Source: Clostridium sp. CCUG 7971
Lineage (GTDB): Bacteria > Bacillota > Clostridia > Peptostreptococcales > Peptostreptococcaceae
Length of the DNA: 47,762 nucleotides
Reading direction: 5' to 3'
Assembly: GCF_017590215.1 (NCBI RefSeq)
Contig: NZ_JAFFPK010000137.1
Coordinates: forward strand, 1 to 47,762
The translations under genes and the position numbers were made by a program. The notes under the pieces were generated by a model that worked only from the letters and a program-made list of their open reading frames with translations, was not told the origin of the DNA and did not search any database. This document shows positions 19,794 through 29,800 of this stretch, piece by piece (position 1 is the stretch's first letter; every line of letters starts with the position of its first letter).

Positions 19794-20270
19794 ATGAAAG
19801 TAGCAGTAGTTATGGGTTCCAAATCGGATTATCCTAAATTAGAGGAAGGAATAAATTTATTAGAAAAATATGGTGTAGAAGTTAAAGTGAGAGCATTATC
19901 AGCACATAGAACACCAAAACAACTTACTGAGTTCTTAGAAGAAATAGAAAATGATACAGATGTAATAATAGCAGCTGCAGGCAAAGCAGCACATCTACCG
20001 GGAGTGATAGCATCACACACGTTAATTCCCGTTATAGGCTTACCAATAAAATCATCTACAATGGATGGACTAGATTCACTTTTATCAATAGTACAAATGC
20101 CAAAGGGGATACCAGTAGCAACAGTAACAATCGACCTAGGTCTTAATGCAGCATTAATGGCACTTCAAATAATGAGTATAAAATATCCAGTTTTAAAAGA
20201 AAATTTAAAGTCATATAGAAAAGAAATGGAAGAACAAGCATTAGAAGATGATAAAAATTTAAGGGGGTAA
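19794..20270 (+). CDS. purE: 5-(carboxyamino)imidazole ribonucleotide mutase / AIR carboxylase PurE
   Basis: This 158-residue enzyme makes CAIR in step six of IMP synthesis. The opening VVMGSKSDYP and SAHRTP loop are PurE hallmarks. The next active-site loop reads AAAGKAAHLPGV rather than the class I AGGAAHLPG, and the C-terminal loop reads TIDLGLNAAL, about two residues shorter than the class I AIG-AGA-NA pattern. No purK is in the operon. First gene of purECFMNHDL; purC starts two bases after its stop. Confidence 0.93.
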   Translation: MKVAVVMGSKSDYPKLEEGINLLEKYGVEVKVRALSAHRTPKQLTEFLEEIENDTDVIIAAAGKAAHLPGVIASHTLIPVIGLPIKSSTMDGLDSLLSIVQMPKGIPVATVTIDLGLNAALMALQIMSIKYPVLKENLKSYRKEMEEQALEDDKNLRG

Positions 20271-20272
20271 TA

Positions 20273-20971
20273 ATGATGTTATTATATGAGGGGAAAGCAA
20301 AACAAGTATACAGCACAGATAAAGAAAATGAATTTGTAGTTTATTTTAAAGATGATGCAACAGCATTTAATGGAGAAAAAAAAGCAGAGATATTATCTAA
20401 GGGAATTTTAAATAATAAAATATCTACAATAATGTTTGAAATGTTACACAAGGAACAAATAGAAACACACTTCATAAAAAACTTATCAGAAAGAGAAATG
20501 TTAGTAAAGAAAGTTGAAATTTTACCACTAGAAGTAATCGTAAGAAATATAACAGCAGGATCATTTTGTAAGAGAGTAGGAATAGAAGAAGGAATAGTAT
20601 TAGATGAACCTATATTTGAAATATGCTATAAAAATGATGATTATGGCGACCCTATGTTAAATGATGACCATGCAGTAGCAATGAAATTAGCTACTAGAGA
20701 GGAATTACAGTTCTTAAGAAATGAAACTCTAAAAATAAACAAATTAATGAAAGAATTTTTCTTAAAGATGAATTTAAAGTTGGTAGATTTTAAATTAGAA
20801 TTTGGAAAAGATTCTGATGGAAATATAATATTAGCTGATGAAATATCACCAGATACTTGTAGACTTTGGGATGTAGATACAAATGAAAAGTTAGATAAAG
20901 ATAGATTTAGAAGAGATCTTGGGGATCTTGTACAAGGGTATGAAGAAGTTCTTGCAAGAATGAGTAATTAG
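20273..20971 (+). CDS. purC: SAICAR synthetase
   Basis: This 232-residue enzyme condenses CAIR with aspartate using ATP. The family opening LLYEGKAKQVY, the DDATAFNGEKK segment and the C-terminal SPDTCRLWD are all present. Two adjacent ATG codons (20273 and 20276) could serve as start; AAGGGGG precedes both. purF follows 11 bases after the stop. Confidence 0.96.
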   Translation: MMLLYEGKAKQVYSTDKENEFVVYFKDDATAFNGEKKAEILSKGILNNKISTIMFEMLHKEQIETHFIKNLSEREMLVKKVEILPLEVIVRNITAGSFCKRVGIEEGIVLDEPIFEICYKNDDYGDPMLNDDHAVAMKLATREELQFLRNETLKINKLMKEFFLKMNLKLVDFKLEFGKDSDGNIILADEISPDTCRLWDVDTNEKLDKDRFRRDLGDLVQGYEEVLARMSN

Positions 20972-20982
20972 GGGGATATTTT

Positions 20983-22350
20983 ATGTGCGGAGTTGTAGGT
21001 ATTTATTCTGATAAAGATATATCTAAAGAATTATATTATTCATTATATTCAATGCAGCATAGAGGGCAAGAAAGTTGTGGTATTGCTGTATCTGATGGAG
21101 AAGATATTAATTACAAAAAAGGTATGGGATTAGTTGGAGACGTATTCAACGAAAAAGAATTAAACGATTTAAGTGGAAATATGGGAATTGGACATGTTAG
21201 ATATTCAACAGCAGGAGGAAGTCACTTAGCTAATTGCCAGCCTTTAGTAGGTAGATGTAGAAAAAGAAAATTAGCCCTTGCTCATAATGGAAACTTAGTT
21301 AATGCAAATTATTTAAAAGATATGTTAGAAGAAGATGGATACATGTTTCAAGCTAACTCAGATACAGAAGTAATTTTATATATACTAGCTAGATATTATA
21401 AAGGTGACATAGTAGAAAGTTTAAAAATTACTATGGATTATATAAAAGGTGCATACTCTCTTGTAATAATGGGAGAGGAAGAGCTGGTAGCAGTCAGAGA
21501 TCCACATGGATTTAGACCTCTTATATTAGGTAAAAGAGGAGATGAATATATATTCGCGTCTGAAGATGCAGCTATAGATATACTTGGTGGGGAAGTAATA
21601 AGGGATGTTGAACCGGGTGAAATAATAGTTGTTAAAGATGGGAAAATGAAATCTTATTATTACTCTGAAAACTATAAGCCATTAAAGAAAAGTTGTATAT
21701 TTGAACATATTTACTTTGCTAGAAATGATGCGACTATAGATAAGGTTAATGTATATGATTTTAGAGTTAAATGTGGGGAAATATTAGCAAAAAATGAAAA
21801 TATAAAGGCTGATATAGTAGTCCCAGTTCCAGATTCAGGATGGGCAGGGGCAATAGGATATTCTAATGAAAGTAAAATTCCTATTAGTGAAGGTCTTGTT
21901 AAAAATAGATATGTAGGAAGAACATTTATAAAGCCGACTCAAGAAGAAAGAGAAATAGGAGTAAAGATAAAATTAAATCCATTATCTAGTGTGGTTAAAG
22001 GAAAATCAGTAATATTAGTTGATGACTCTATAGTTAGGGGGACAACATCAAAATTAATAATTAACTCATTAAGAGAAGCGGGAGCAAGTGAAATACACCT
22101 TAGAATAACATCACCTCCAGTTCAGTACTCTTGCTACTATGGAATAGATACTCCAAGGCGTTCTAATTTAATAGCATCACAAAATTCTGTTGAACAAATT
22201 AGAGAGTACATCGGATGTGATTCTTTAGAGTTTTTAAGTATAGAAGGAATACTAGATGCTGCTGAAAATAAAGCGACATTCTGTAAAGCTTGTTTTGATG
22301 GAGAATATCCAGTTAAAAAAATTGATAGGGAGGAACTACTTTCATGTTAA
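20983..22350 (+). CDS. purF: Amidophosphoribosyltransferase
   Basis: This 455-residue enzyme commits PRPP and glutamine to purine synthesis. The chain starts MCGVVGIY, so the nucleophilic Cys2 is exposed simply by removing Met; no propeptide is present, unlike the Bacillus enzyme. The N-terminal Ntn glutaminase domain is followed by the PRTase domain with the PRPP loop VILVDDSIVRGTT. Cysteines in KKSCIFEHIYF and FCKACFDGEYP are placed as in Fe-S-cluster PurF proteins. Its end overlaps purM by seven bases. Confidence 0.96.
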   Translation: MCGVVGIYSDKDISKELYYSLYSMQHRGQESCGIAVSDGEDINYKKGMGLVGDVFNEKELNDLSGNMGIGHVRYSTAGGSHLANCQPLVGRCRKRKLALAHNGNLVNANYLKDMLEEDGYMFQANSDTEVILYILARYYKGDIVESLKITMDYIKGAYSLVIMGEEELVAVRDPHGFRPLILGKRGDEYIFASEDAAIDILGGEVIRDVEPGEIIVVKDGKMKSYYYSENYKPLKKSCIFEHIYFARNDATIDKVNVYDFRVKCGEILAKNENIKADIVVPVPDSGWAGAIGYSNESKIPISEGLVKNRYVGRTFIKPTQEEREIGVKIKLNPLSSVVKGKSVILVDDSIVRGTTSKLIINSLREAGASEIHLRITSPPVQYSCYYGIDTPRRSNLIASQNSVEQIREYIGCDSLEFLSIEGILDAAENKATFCKACFDGEYPVKKIDREELLSC

Positions 22351-23420
22351 CTTACAAACAATCAGGAGTAGATATAGACGAAGGAAATAGAGCAGTAGAT
22401 CTTATAAAAGGGAAGATAAAATCTACTTATGATAATAATGTTATAGGAGATTTAGGAAACTTTAGTGGATTATATAGTCTAAAAGATTTTGTAGGCATGA
22501 AAGATCCAGTATTACTTGCATCTACAGATGGTGTTGGAACTAAATTAAAATTAGCTCAGATGATGGATAAACATGACACTGTTGGTATAGATTTAGTAGC
22601 AATGTGTGTAAATGATTTAATATGCCAAGGTGCAAAGCCACTGTTTTTCTTAGATTATATAGCTACTGGAAAGTTAGTTGCAAAGCAAGTTGAGGAAATA
22701 GTTGGAGGAATAGCTGACGGTTGTAAAATGTCAGGATGTGCATTAATAGGTGGAGAGACTGCTGAGATGCCTGGAATGTACAGTAATGACGAATATGATT
22801 TAGCAGGTTTTTCAGTAGGAATAGCTGATAGAGAAAAGGTAGTATCTGGACAAAATGTTAAAAATAGTGATGTATTAATAGGAATATCTTCAAGTGGTGT
22901 TCATAGTAATGGATTTTCATTTATAAGAAAGATTTTTTTAGAGACCTATAATTATAAATTAGACCAACATGTAGAAGAGTTAGGAATGACTTTAGGAGAA
23001 GCGCTTTTAACTCCTACTAAGATATACGTTAAGTTAGTATTAGAATTACTTAAAAAATATGATATAAAAGCAATAGCTCATATAACTGGTGGTGGGGTTA
23101 TAGAAAACATACCAAGGGTTATACCTAAAGGTCTAGGAATAGACATAAATAAAAGCTCTTGGGATAAACCAGCAATATTTAAAATGATAGAAAAATTTAA
23201 TGCTATAGAAGAAAAAGAACTTCATAAGAGTTTTAATATGGGCGTTGGATTGGTTTTAGTAGTAGATAAAGAAAAATCAGATGAAATTGTAGCGTTTATA
23301 AATAATAGAGAAGTTAAAAATGAAGTTAAAATAGATGAAAAGTATAATAATTTATTAAAAGATAGAGCTTATGTAATTGGTGAAGTAGTAGATACTCATG
23401 AAGGAGTTAAATTATGTTAA
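22344..23420 (+). CDS. purM: AIR synthetase (phosphoribosylformylglycinamidine cyclo-ligase)
   Basis: This 358-residue enzyme cyclises FGAM to AIR with ATP. It opens with YKQSGVDIDEGNRAVDLIK and has the ATP-binding segment LLASTDGVGTKLKLA, plus DLVAMCVNDL and GGETAEMPGMY, all standard for PurM. Start and end overlap purF and purN by seven bases each, indicating translational coupling. Confidence 0.96.
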   Translation: MLTYKQSGVDIDEGNRAVDLIKGKIKSTYDNNVIGDLGNFSGLYSLKDFVGMKDPVLLASTDGVGTKLKLAQMMDKHDTVGIDLVAMCVNDLICQGAKPLFFLDYIATGKLVAKQVEEIVGGIADGCKMSGCALIGGETAEMPGMYSNDEYDLAGFSVGIADREKVVSGQNVKNSDVLIGISSSGVHSNGFSFIRKIFLETYNYKLDQHVEELGMTLGEALLTPTKIYVKLVLELLKKYDIKAIAHITGGGVIENIPRVIPKGLGIDINKSSWDKPAIFKMIEKFNAIEEKELHKSFNMGVGLVLVVDKEKSDEIVAFINNREVKNEVKIDEKYNNLLKDRAYVIGEVVDTHEGVKLC

Positions 23421-24007
23421 ATATTGGAGTCTTAGTATCTGGAGGAGGAACAAATCTACAAGCTATTATAGACGAAGAAAAACTTGGAAATATAAAAGGT
23501 AGCATTAAAGTAGTTATCTCCAACAAAAAAGACGCTTTTGGACTAGAAAGAGCAAGACATAATAACATAGAGGCTATATATGAAACTAATGAAGATAAGG
23601 TTATAGAGATTTTAAAATCACATGATATAGATTTAGTAGTACTTGCTGGATATTTAAAAATAATTAGTCCTAAGTTTGTAAATGAATTTAGGGATAAAAT
23701 AATAAATATTCATCCATCATTAATCCCTTCTTTCTGTGGAGAAGGGTATTATGGAAAGAAAGTTCATCAAGGCGTTCTTGATTATGGAGCTAAGGTAACT
23801 GGTGCAACGGTTCACTTTGTAGATGAAGGTGCTGATACTGGACCGATAATAATTCAAGAATCAATAAAAGTAAATAACAATGATGATTGTATATCTTTAG
23901 CTAAAAGAGTACTAGAAATAGAACATAAAATTTTAAAGAGAAGTATAAAGTTATTCTGTGAAAATAAATTAAGTATTCATGGTAGGAGAGTGTTTATAAA
24001 TGAGTAA
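23414..24007 (+). CDS. purN: GAR formyltransferase (10-formyl-THF dependent)
   Basis: This 197-residue enzyme formylates GAR to FGAR. The opening VLVSGGGTNLQAII, the catalytic stretch INIHPSLIPSF (Asn and His), and the DEGADTGPII loop (catalytic Asp) are intact. Length matches short bacterial PurN. It overlaps purM by seven bases and purH by eight. Confidence 0.96.
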   Translation: MLNIGVLVSGGGTNLQAIIDEEKLGNIKGSIKVVISNKKDAFGLERARHNNIEAIYETNEDKVIEILKSHDIDLVVLAGYLKIISPKFVNEFRDKIINIHPSLIPSFCGEGYYGKKVHQGVLDYGAKVTGATVHFVDEGADTGPIIIQESIKVNNNDDCISLAKRVLEIEHKILKRSIKLFCENKLSIHGRRVFINE

Positions 24008-25532
24008 AAGAGCATTGATAAGTGTGACAGATAAAAGTGGAGTAGTTGAGTTTGCTAGGGAGTTAAATAATCTAGGTTATGAAGTTATATCTACAGGAAA
24101 TACATTTAAAACATTAAAAGAGAATGGAATAAATGCAATAACAATAGATGAAGTTACTAAATTCCCAGAAATGCTAGACGGAAGAGTTAAGACCTTAAAC
24201 CCATATATACATGGAGGAATACTTTATAAAAGGGATAATAAAAACCATGTTGATACAGTAGATGAATATAAAATAGAATCTATAGATCTAGTAGTAGTTA
24301 ATTTGTATGACTTTGAGGGAACTTTAAAAGCTGGGAAAAGTCATGAGGAAATGATAGAAAATATAGATATCGGTGGACCATCTATGATACGTTCTGCTGC
24401 TAAAAACTATAAGGATGTTACTGTAATAGTAGATGTAAATGACTACAATATGATAATAGAAAAACTAAAAAATGATGACTTAACTTTAGAAGATAGAAAG
24501 AGATTATCTTATAAAGCTTTCTCAACAACAGCAAGGTATGATGCTCTTATATCAGCCTATTTTGCAGGGGAAGTAGGAGACGATTATCCAGAAATATTTA
24601 ATTTAACTTTCCAAAAAGAACAAACTTTAAGATATGGTGAAAACCCACACCAAAAAGGTGTACTATATAGCCAACCGAACGCCAAAAATCCAATACTAAA
24701 TTATGAACAATTAAATGGAAAAGAACTTTCTTTCAATAACTTAAATGACTTACACGGGTGTTTAGAAGTAATGAGAGAATTTAAAGATAATAGTGATGTA
24801 GTATCAGTAGCAATAAAACATACGAATCCATGTGGAGTAGGATTAGGAAAAGATGCATATGATGCATATACAAAATGCTATGAAGCTGACAAGGTTTCAA
24901 TATTTGGTGGAATAGTAGGAATAACTGGGGCAGTAGATGTAGAAACTGCGAAGAAATTGAATGAAATATTTTTAGAAATAGTTGTAGCGTATGATTACAC
25001 TGAGGAAGCTTTAGATATATTAAAGCAAAAGAAAAATTTAAGAGTGTTAAAACTTGCTAATATAGAAGATAGTTTACAACCATACGATATGAAATACTTA
25101 GATGGAAAGTTATTAGTTCAAGATAAAAATAATTTATTAGTAGAAAAGTATGAAACTGTAAGTAAAATAGAACCAAGTAAAGAACAATTAGAAGATATGG
25201 AATTTGGAATGAAAGTAGTTAAAAATATGAAATCAAATGCTATAGCAATAGTAAAGAAAGGTCAAACTTTAGCTTTAGGATGTGGTCAAACATCGAGAAT
25301 ATGGGCTTTAAAAAATGCTCTTGAAAATAATAAAGATAAAGATTTTACAGGTGCAACTTTAGCATCTGATGCATTTTTTCCATTTGATGATTGTGTAACT
25401 TTAGCTAATGAATATGGTATTGTTTCAGTTGTTCAACCAGGTGGATCTATGAATGATAAAGATTCAGTAAAAGCTTGTGACAAATATAAAATGACTATGG
25501 TGTTTACTGGAACAAGACATTTTAAGCACTAG
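24000..25532 (+). CDS. purH: Bifunctional AICAR transformylase / IMP cyclohydrolase
   Basis: This 510-residue enzyme performs the last two steps to IMP. The N-terminal cyclohydrolase domain opens with RALISVTDKSGVVEFAREL. The C-terminal transformylase has RYGENPHQKG, the AIKHTNPCG loop with the catalytic Lys-His pair, and the end FPFDDCVTLANEYG plus TGTRHFKH. It starts inside the end of purN, and purD follows after ten bases. Confidence 0.97.
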   Translation: MSKRALISVTDKSGVVEFARELNNLGYEVISTGNTFKTLKENGINAITIDEVTKFPEMLDGRVKTLNPYIHGGILYKRDNKNHVDTVDEYKIESIDLVVVNLYDFEGTLKAGKSHEEMIENIDIGGPSMIRSAAKNYKDVTVIVDVNDYNMIIEKLKNDDLTLEDRKRLSYKAFSTTARYDALISAYFAGEVGDDYPEIFNLTFQKEQTLRYGENPHQKGVLYSQPNAKNPILNYEQLNGKELSFNNLNDLHGCLEVMREFKDNSDVVSVAIKHTNPCGVGLGKDAYDAYTKCYEADKVSIFGGIVGITGAVDVETAKKLNEIFLEIVVAYDYTEEALDILKQKKNLRVLKLANIEDSLQPYDMKYLDGKLLVQDKNNLLVEKYETVSKIEPSKEQLEDMEFGMKVVKNMKSNAIAIVKKGQTLALGCGQTSRIWALKNALENNKDKDFTGATLASDAFFPFDDCVTLANEYGIVSVVQPGGSMNDKDSVKACDKYKMTMVFTGTRHFKH

Positions 25533-25542
25533 GGGGTAAAGT

Positions 25543-26799
25543 ATGAAAGTATTAATAATAGGTGGTGGCGGTAGAGAACATGCTATTGCTTGGAAATTAA
25601 GTAATGAGGATAATGTGAAAAAAATATACTGTGCACCGGGTAATGCGGGAATATCTGAAGTTGCAGAGTGTTTAAATATAAATGATAGCGAAATAGAAGA
25701 ATTATTACAATTTGCTAAAGAAAATAAAATAGATTTAACTATAGTTGGACCAGAGGTACCTTTAGTTAAAGGTATTGTAGATGAATTTGAGAAAGAAGGT
25801 CTTAAAATATTTGGACCTAATAAAGAATGTTCTAGGCTTGAGGGAAGTAAAGCATTTTCAAAAGAATTTATGGTAAGACATAATATACCAACAGCAAAAT
25901 ATAAAGAGTACACAAATATAGAAGATGCTATAAATGGAATAGATAATTTTGGATACCCTGTTGTTATAAAGGCTGATGGATTAGCTGCAGGAAAAGGTGT
26001 TGTAATACCGCAAAATAGAGAAGAAGCAATTTCTACATTAAAAGAGATGATGAGTGACAAGAAGTTTGGAAATGCTGGAGATAAAATAGTTGTAGAAGAA
26101 TTTCTACAAGGGATAGAGACTTCAATACTTGCATTTGTAGATAAGGACACGATAGTTCCGATGGTAAGTGCAAAAGATCATAAGAAAGTATATAACAATG
26201 AACAAGGTCCTAATACTGGTGGAATGGGAACATTCTCTCCTAGCGAAATCTATAATGAAGAATTATCTAAAGAAGTAGATGAAATATTGTATAAAACGCT
26301 AGAAGGGTTTAAAAAAGATAATTTAAATTATAAAGGAATATTATTTGTTGGATTTATGATAACAAATGATGGAGCTAAAGTCCTTGAATATAACGTAAGA
26401 TTTGGAGATCCTGAAACACAGTCTGTTTTATTTAGATTAGAAACAGATTTAAACAAAATAATGGAAGCCATAATAGACAACAAATTAAAAGATATCTCTA
26501 TAAATTACCAAGATGAAGAAGCTGTTTGTGTAATGCTTACATCTGGAGGATATCCTGATAATTATGAAAAGGGGAAAGTTATCATAGGACTTGAAAATTT
26601 AGACAAGGATATAGTAGTTTTCCATAGTGGAACAAAGATAGTAAACAATAATATAGTAACTAATGGTGGTAGAGTAATAGGTATAACAGCTAAGGCTAAA
26701 AGTGTTGAAGATGCAGCTACAAAAGTATATGAAAATATTAAAAAGATAAATTTTGAAGGAATGCATTTTAGAACAGATATAGGAATGATTAATCAATAG
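25543..26799 (+). CDS. purD: GAR synthetase (phosphoribosylamine-glycine ligase)
   Basis: This 418-residue ATP-grasp enzyme joins glycine to phosphoribosylamine. The N-terminal MKVLIIGGGGREHAIAWKL, the ATP-grasp segments GYPVVIKADGLAAGKGVVI and LEYNVRFGDPETQ, and the MVSAKDHKKV region are all typical. AGGGGGT lies ahead of the ATG. purL follows after 35 bases. Confidence 0.97.
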   Translation: MKVLIIGGGGREHAIAWKLSNEDNVKKIYCAPGNAGISEVAECLNINDSEIEELLQFAKENKIDLTIVGPEVPLVKGIVDEFEKEGLKIFGPNKECSRLEGSKAFSKEFMVRHNIPTAKYKEYTNIEDAINGIDNFGYPVVIKADGLAAGKGVVIPQNREEAISTLKEMMSDKKFGNAGDKIVVEEFLQGIETSILAFVDKDTIVPMVSAKDHKKVYNNEQGPNTGGMGTFSPSEIYNEELSKEVDEILYKTLEGFKKDNLNYKGILFVGFMITNDGAKVLEYNVRFGDPETQSVLFRLETDLNKIMEAIIDNKLKDISINYQDEEAVCVMLTSGGYPDNYEKGKVIIGLENLDKDIVVFHSGTKIVNNNIVTNGGRVIGITAKAKSVEDAATKVYENIKKINFEGMHFRTDIGMINQ

Positions 26800-26834
26800 T
26801 AGTAAAATTAATTTTTCTAAAAGGGAGAACTGAT

Positions 26835-29800
26835 ATGTTAAAAGCTATAAGTTTAGAGTCAGATGTTAAAAGAATATTAGTAGAAAAAAGAAAGGGATTT
26901 GACCTTGAAGCTAGAGCTTTAAAAAAAGATTTAATTCAAAGTTTGCATATAGATAGTATAGAAAATATAAGAATTTTAAATAGATATGATATAGAAGGTA
27001 TAGATGATAGTGTATATGAAAGTGCATGTAATACAATATTTTCAGAGCCGAATTTAGATGTAGTTTATCATGAAACACTAGATATAGGTAAAAGTGAAAG
27101 AGTATTTTCAATAGAGTATTTACCTGGTCAATATGATCAAAGAGGAGATTGGGCTGCTCAATGTATTCAAATAGTAAATCAAGGGATAAGACCTATAATA
27201 AACACAGCTAAGGTATATATACTAAGTGGAAACATAACCGATGAACAATTTGAAGATATAAAAAAATACTGCATAAATCCTGTAGACAGTAGAGAAGCAT
27301 CTTTACAAAAACCGAAAACTTTAAAAATGGAAACAGAAATACCTACAGAAGTTAAAGTTTTAGATGGATTTATAGATTTAACTAATGATGGTCTTGAAAG
27401 CTTTTTAAGTAATCAAGGACTTGCTATGACACTAGGCGATTTAAATCATATACAAGAATATTTTAGAAATATAGAAAAGAGAAATCCTACTATAACAGAA
27501 ATAAAAGTACTAGACACATATTGGTCAGATCATTGTAGACACACAACTTTTATGACTCAAATAGAAGATGTTAAAATAGAATCTGGAAAATATACAGATA
27601 TAATTAATGATACATATGAAATGTACCTTAATTCTAGAAAAAATGTATATGAAGATAGACAAAAAGATATATGCTTAATGGATATAGCAACTATAGCTAT
27701 GAAAGAATTAAGAAAAGATGGAAAGTTAGAAGACTTAGATATAAGTGAAGAAATAAATGCTTGCAGTATAAACGTTGATGTTGAAATAGATGGTAAGATA
27801 GAAAAATATTTAGTGATGTTTAAAAATGAGACACATAACCATCCAACAGAAATAGAACCTTTTGGTGGAGCGGCAACTTGTTTAGGTGGAGCTATAAGAG
27901 ATCCATTATCAGGTAGAAGTTATGTATATCAAGCTATGAGGGTAACTGGAAGTGCAGATCCAAGGACTACATTAGAAAATACATTACCAGGTAAGCTTAT
28001 GCAACGAAAAATAACTACTGAAGCTTCTAATGGATACAGTTCATATGGAAATCAAATAGGTTTAGCTACAGGACAAGTTTCAGAAGTTTATGATGAAGAC
28101 TTTGTTGCAAAAAGAATGGAAATAGGAGCGGTAATTGCAGCAACTCCTAAAGAAAATGTAATAAGAGAAGTACCTAAAAATGGAGATATAGTGGTTTTAC
28201 TTGGAGGTAAAACAGGAAGAGATGGTTGTGGAGGAGCTACAGGTTCTTCAAAAGAACACAGTGAGGAATCTATACTTACTTGTAGTGCAGAAGTACAAAA
28301 AGGTGATGCACCTAATGAAAGAAAGATACAAAGATTTTTTAGAAATAAAGAAGTAGCACAAATGATAAAAAGATGTAATGACTTTGGAGCAGGTGGAGTA
28401 TGTGTTGCTATAGGTGAAGTTGCAGACAGCTTAGATATTAATTTAAACTTAGTTCCTAAAAAGTATGAAGGTCTTGATGGAACAGAAATATCAATATCTG
28501 AATCTCAAGAGCGTATGGCTGTAGTTATTACTAAAGAAAATAAAGAAAAGTTCATAAATCTAGCTAAAGAAGAAAATTTAGAAGCGACTCATGTAGCTAC
28601 TGTAACAGATAGTGGGTATATGAGAATGTTTTGGAATGATAAGGCTATTGTAAATGTAAAAAGAGAATTTCTAGAAACTAATGGTGTTAAACAAACTACA
28701 AAAGTACATGTAGAGAAAGTTGATGAAAGTAATACGTACTTTAAGTCCAATGCAAAAGATAATGAATTTAAAGAAATATCTGTAGACATGGAAGTGAGTT
28801 TTAAAGATAAATTTATAAACGTATTATCTGATTTAAATGTTTGTTCTCAAAAAGGATTGGTAGAAAAGTTTGATAGTAGTATAGGAGCAGGTACAGTTAT
28901 TATGCCATTTGGAGGAAAATATCAAGCCACTCCATCTCAAGGAATGGTTGCTAAAATACCTATTCTTAATGGTGAAACAAATACTTCTACTATAATGACA
29001 TATGGATACAATCCGAAGATAGGTAAATGGAGTCCATTCCACGGTGCTTTATATGCAGTGGTTGAATCTGTGTGTAAAGTTGTGGCTATTGGGGGTAATT
29101 ATAAAAATATAAGACTTACATTACAAGAATATTTTGAAAAGCTTGGGTATAATCCAAGTAAATGGGGTAAACCATTTGCAGCTCTTTTAGGCGCATATTA
29201 TGCTCAAAATAAGCTTGAAATACCTGCAATAGGCGGAAAAGATAGTATGTCTGGTACATTTAAAGATATAGATGTACCACCAACATTAGTATCATTTGCT
29301 GTGGATACTGTGGATGCAAAACATGTAGTTTCACCAGAATTTAAGAAATATAACTCAAAAGTTGTTATGTTATACACAGATAGATTAGAAAATGATGTGA
29401 TTAACTTTGATAAGTTAAAGAAAAATTTATCGAAAATAAATGAACTTATACACAAAAGTAAGGTATTATCAACATATGCATTAGGATATGGTGGAATATG
29501 TGAAGCAATAAGTAAGATGGCATTTGGTAATAAAATAGGATTTGTATTTGAAAATGTAGATAATCTATTTAGTCCAGGCTATGGAAATATAGTTTTAGAA
29601 TTAGCGGATGATGATTTAAGTATATTAGATGGATATGATTATATTGTACTTGGAACAACAAGTGGTTGTGATTCAATAGTTATAAATAATGAAAATATAA
29701 GCCTAAATGAATTATATAAAGCACATTGTAGTACCCTTGAATCAGTTTTTACAACTAAGGCAGATACAATAACAGAAAAAATTGAAACTATAAATTATGT

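Noticed and set aside
25464-26150. Minus-strand open frame across purH-purD
   Set aside because: It lies fully inside strongly conserved plus-strand genes, with no ribosome binding site or family resemblance.
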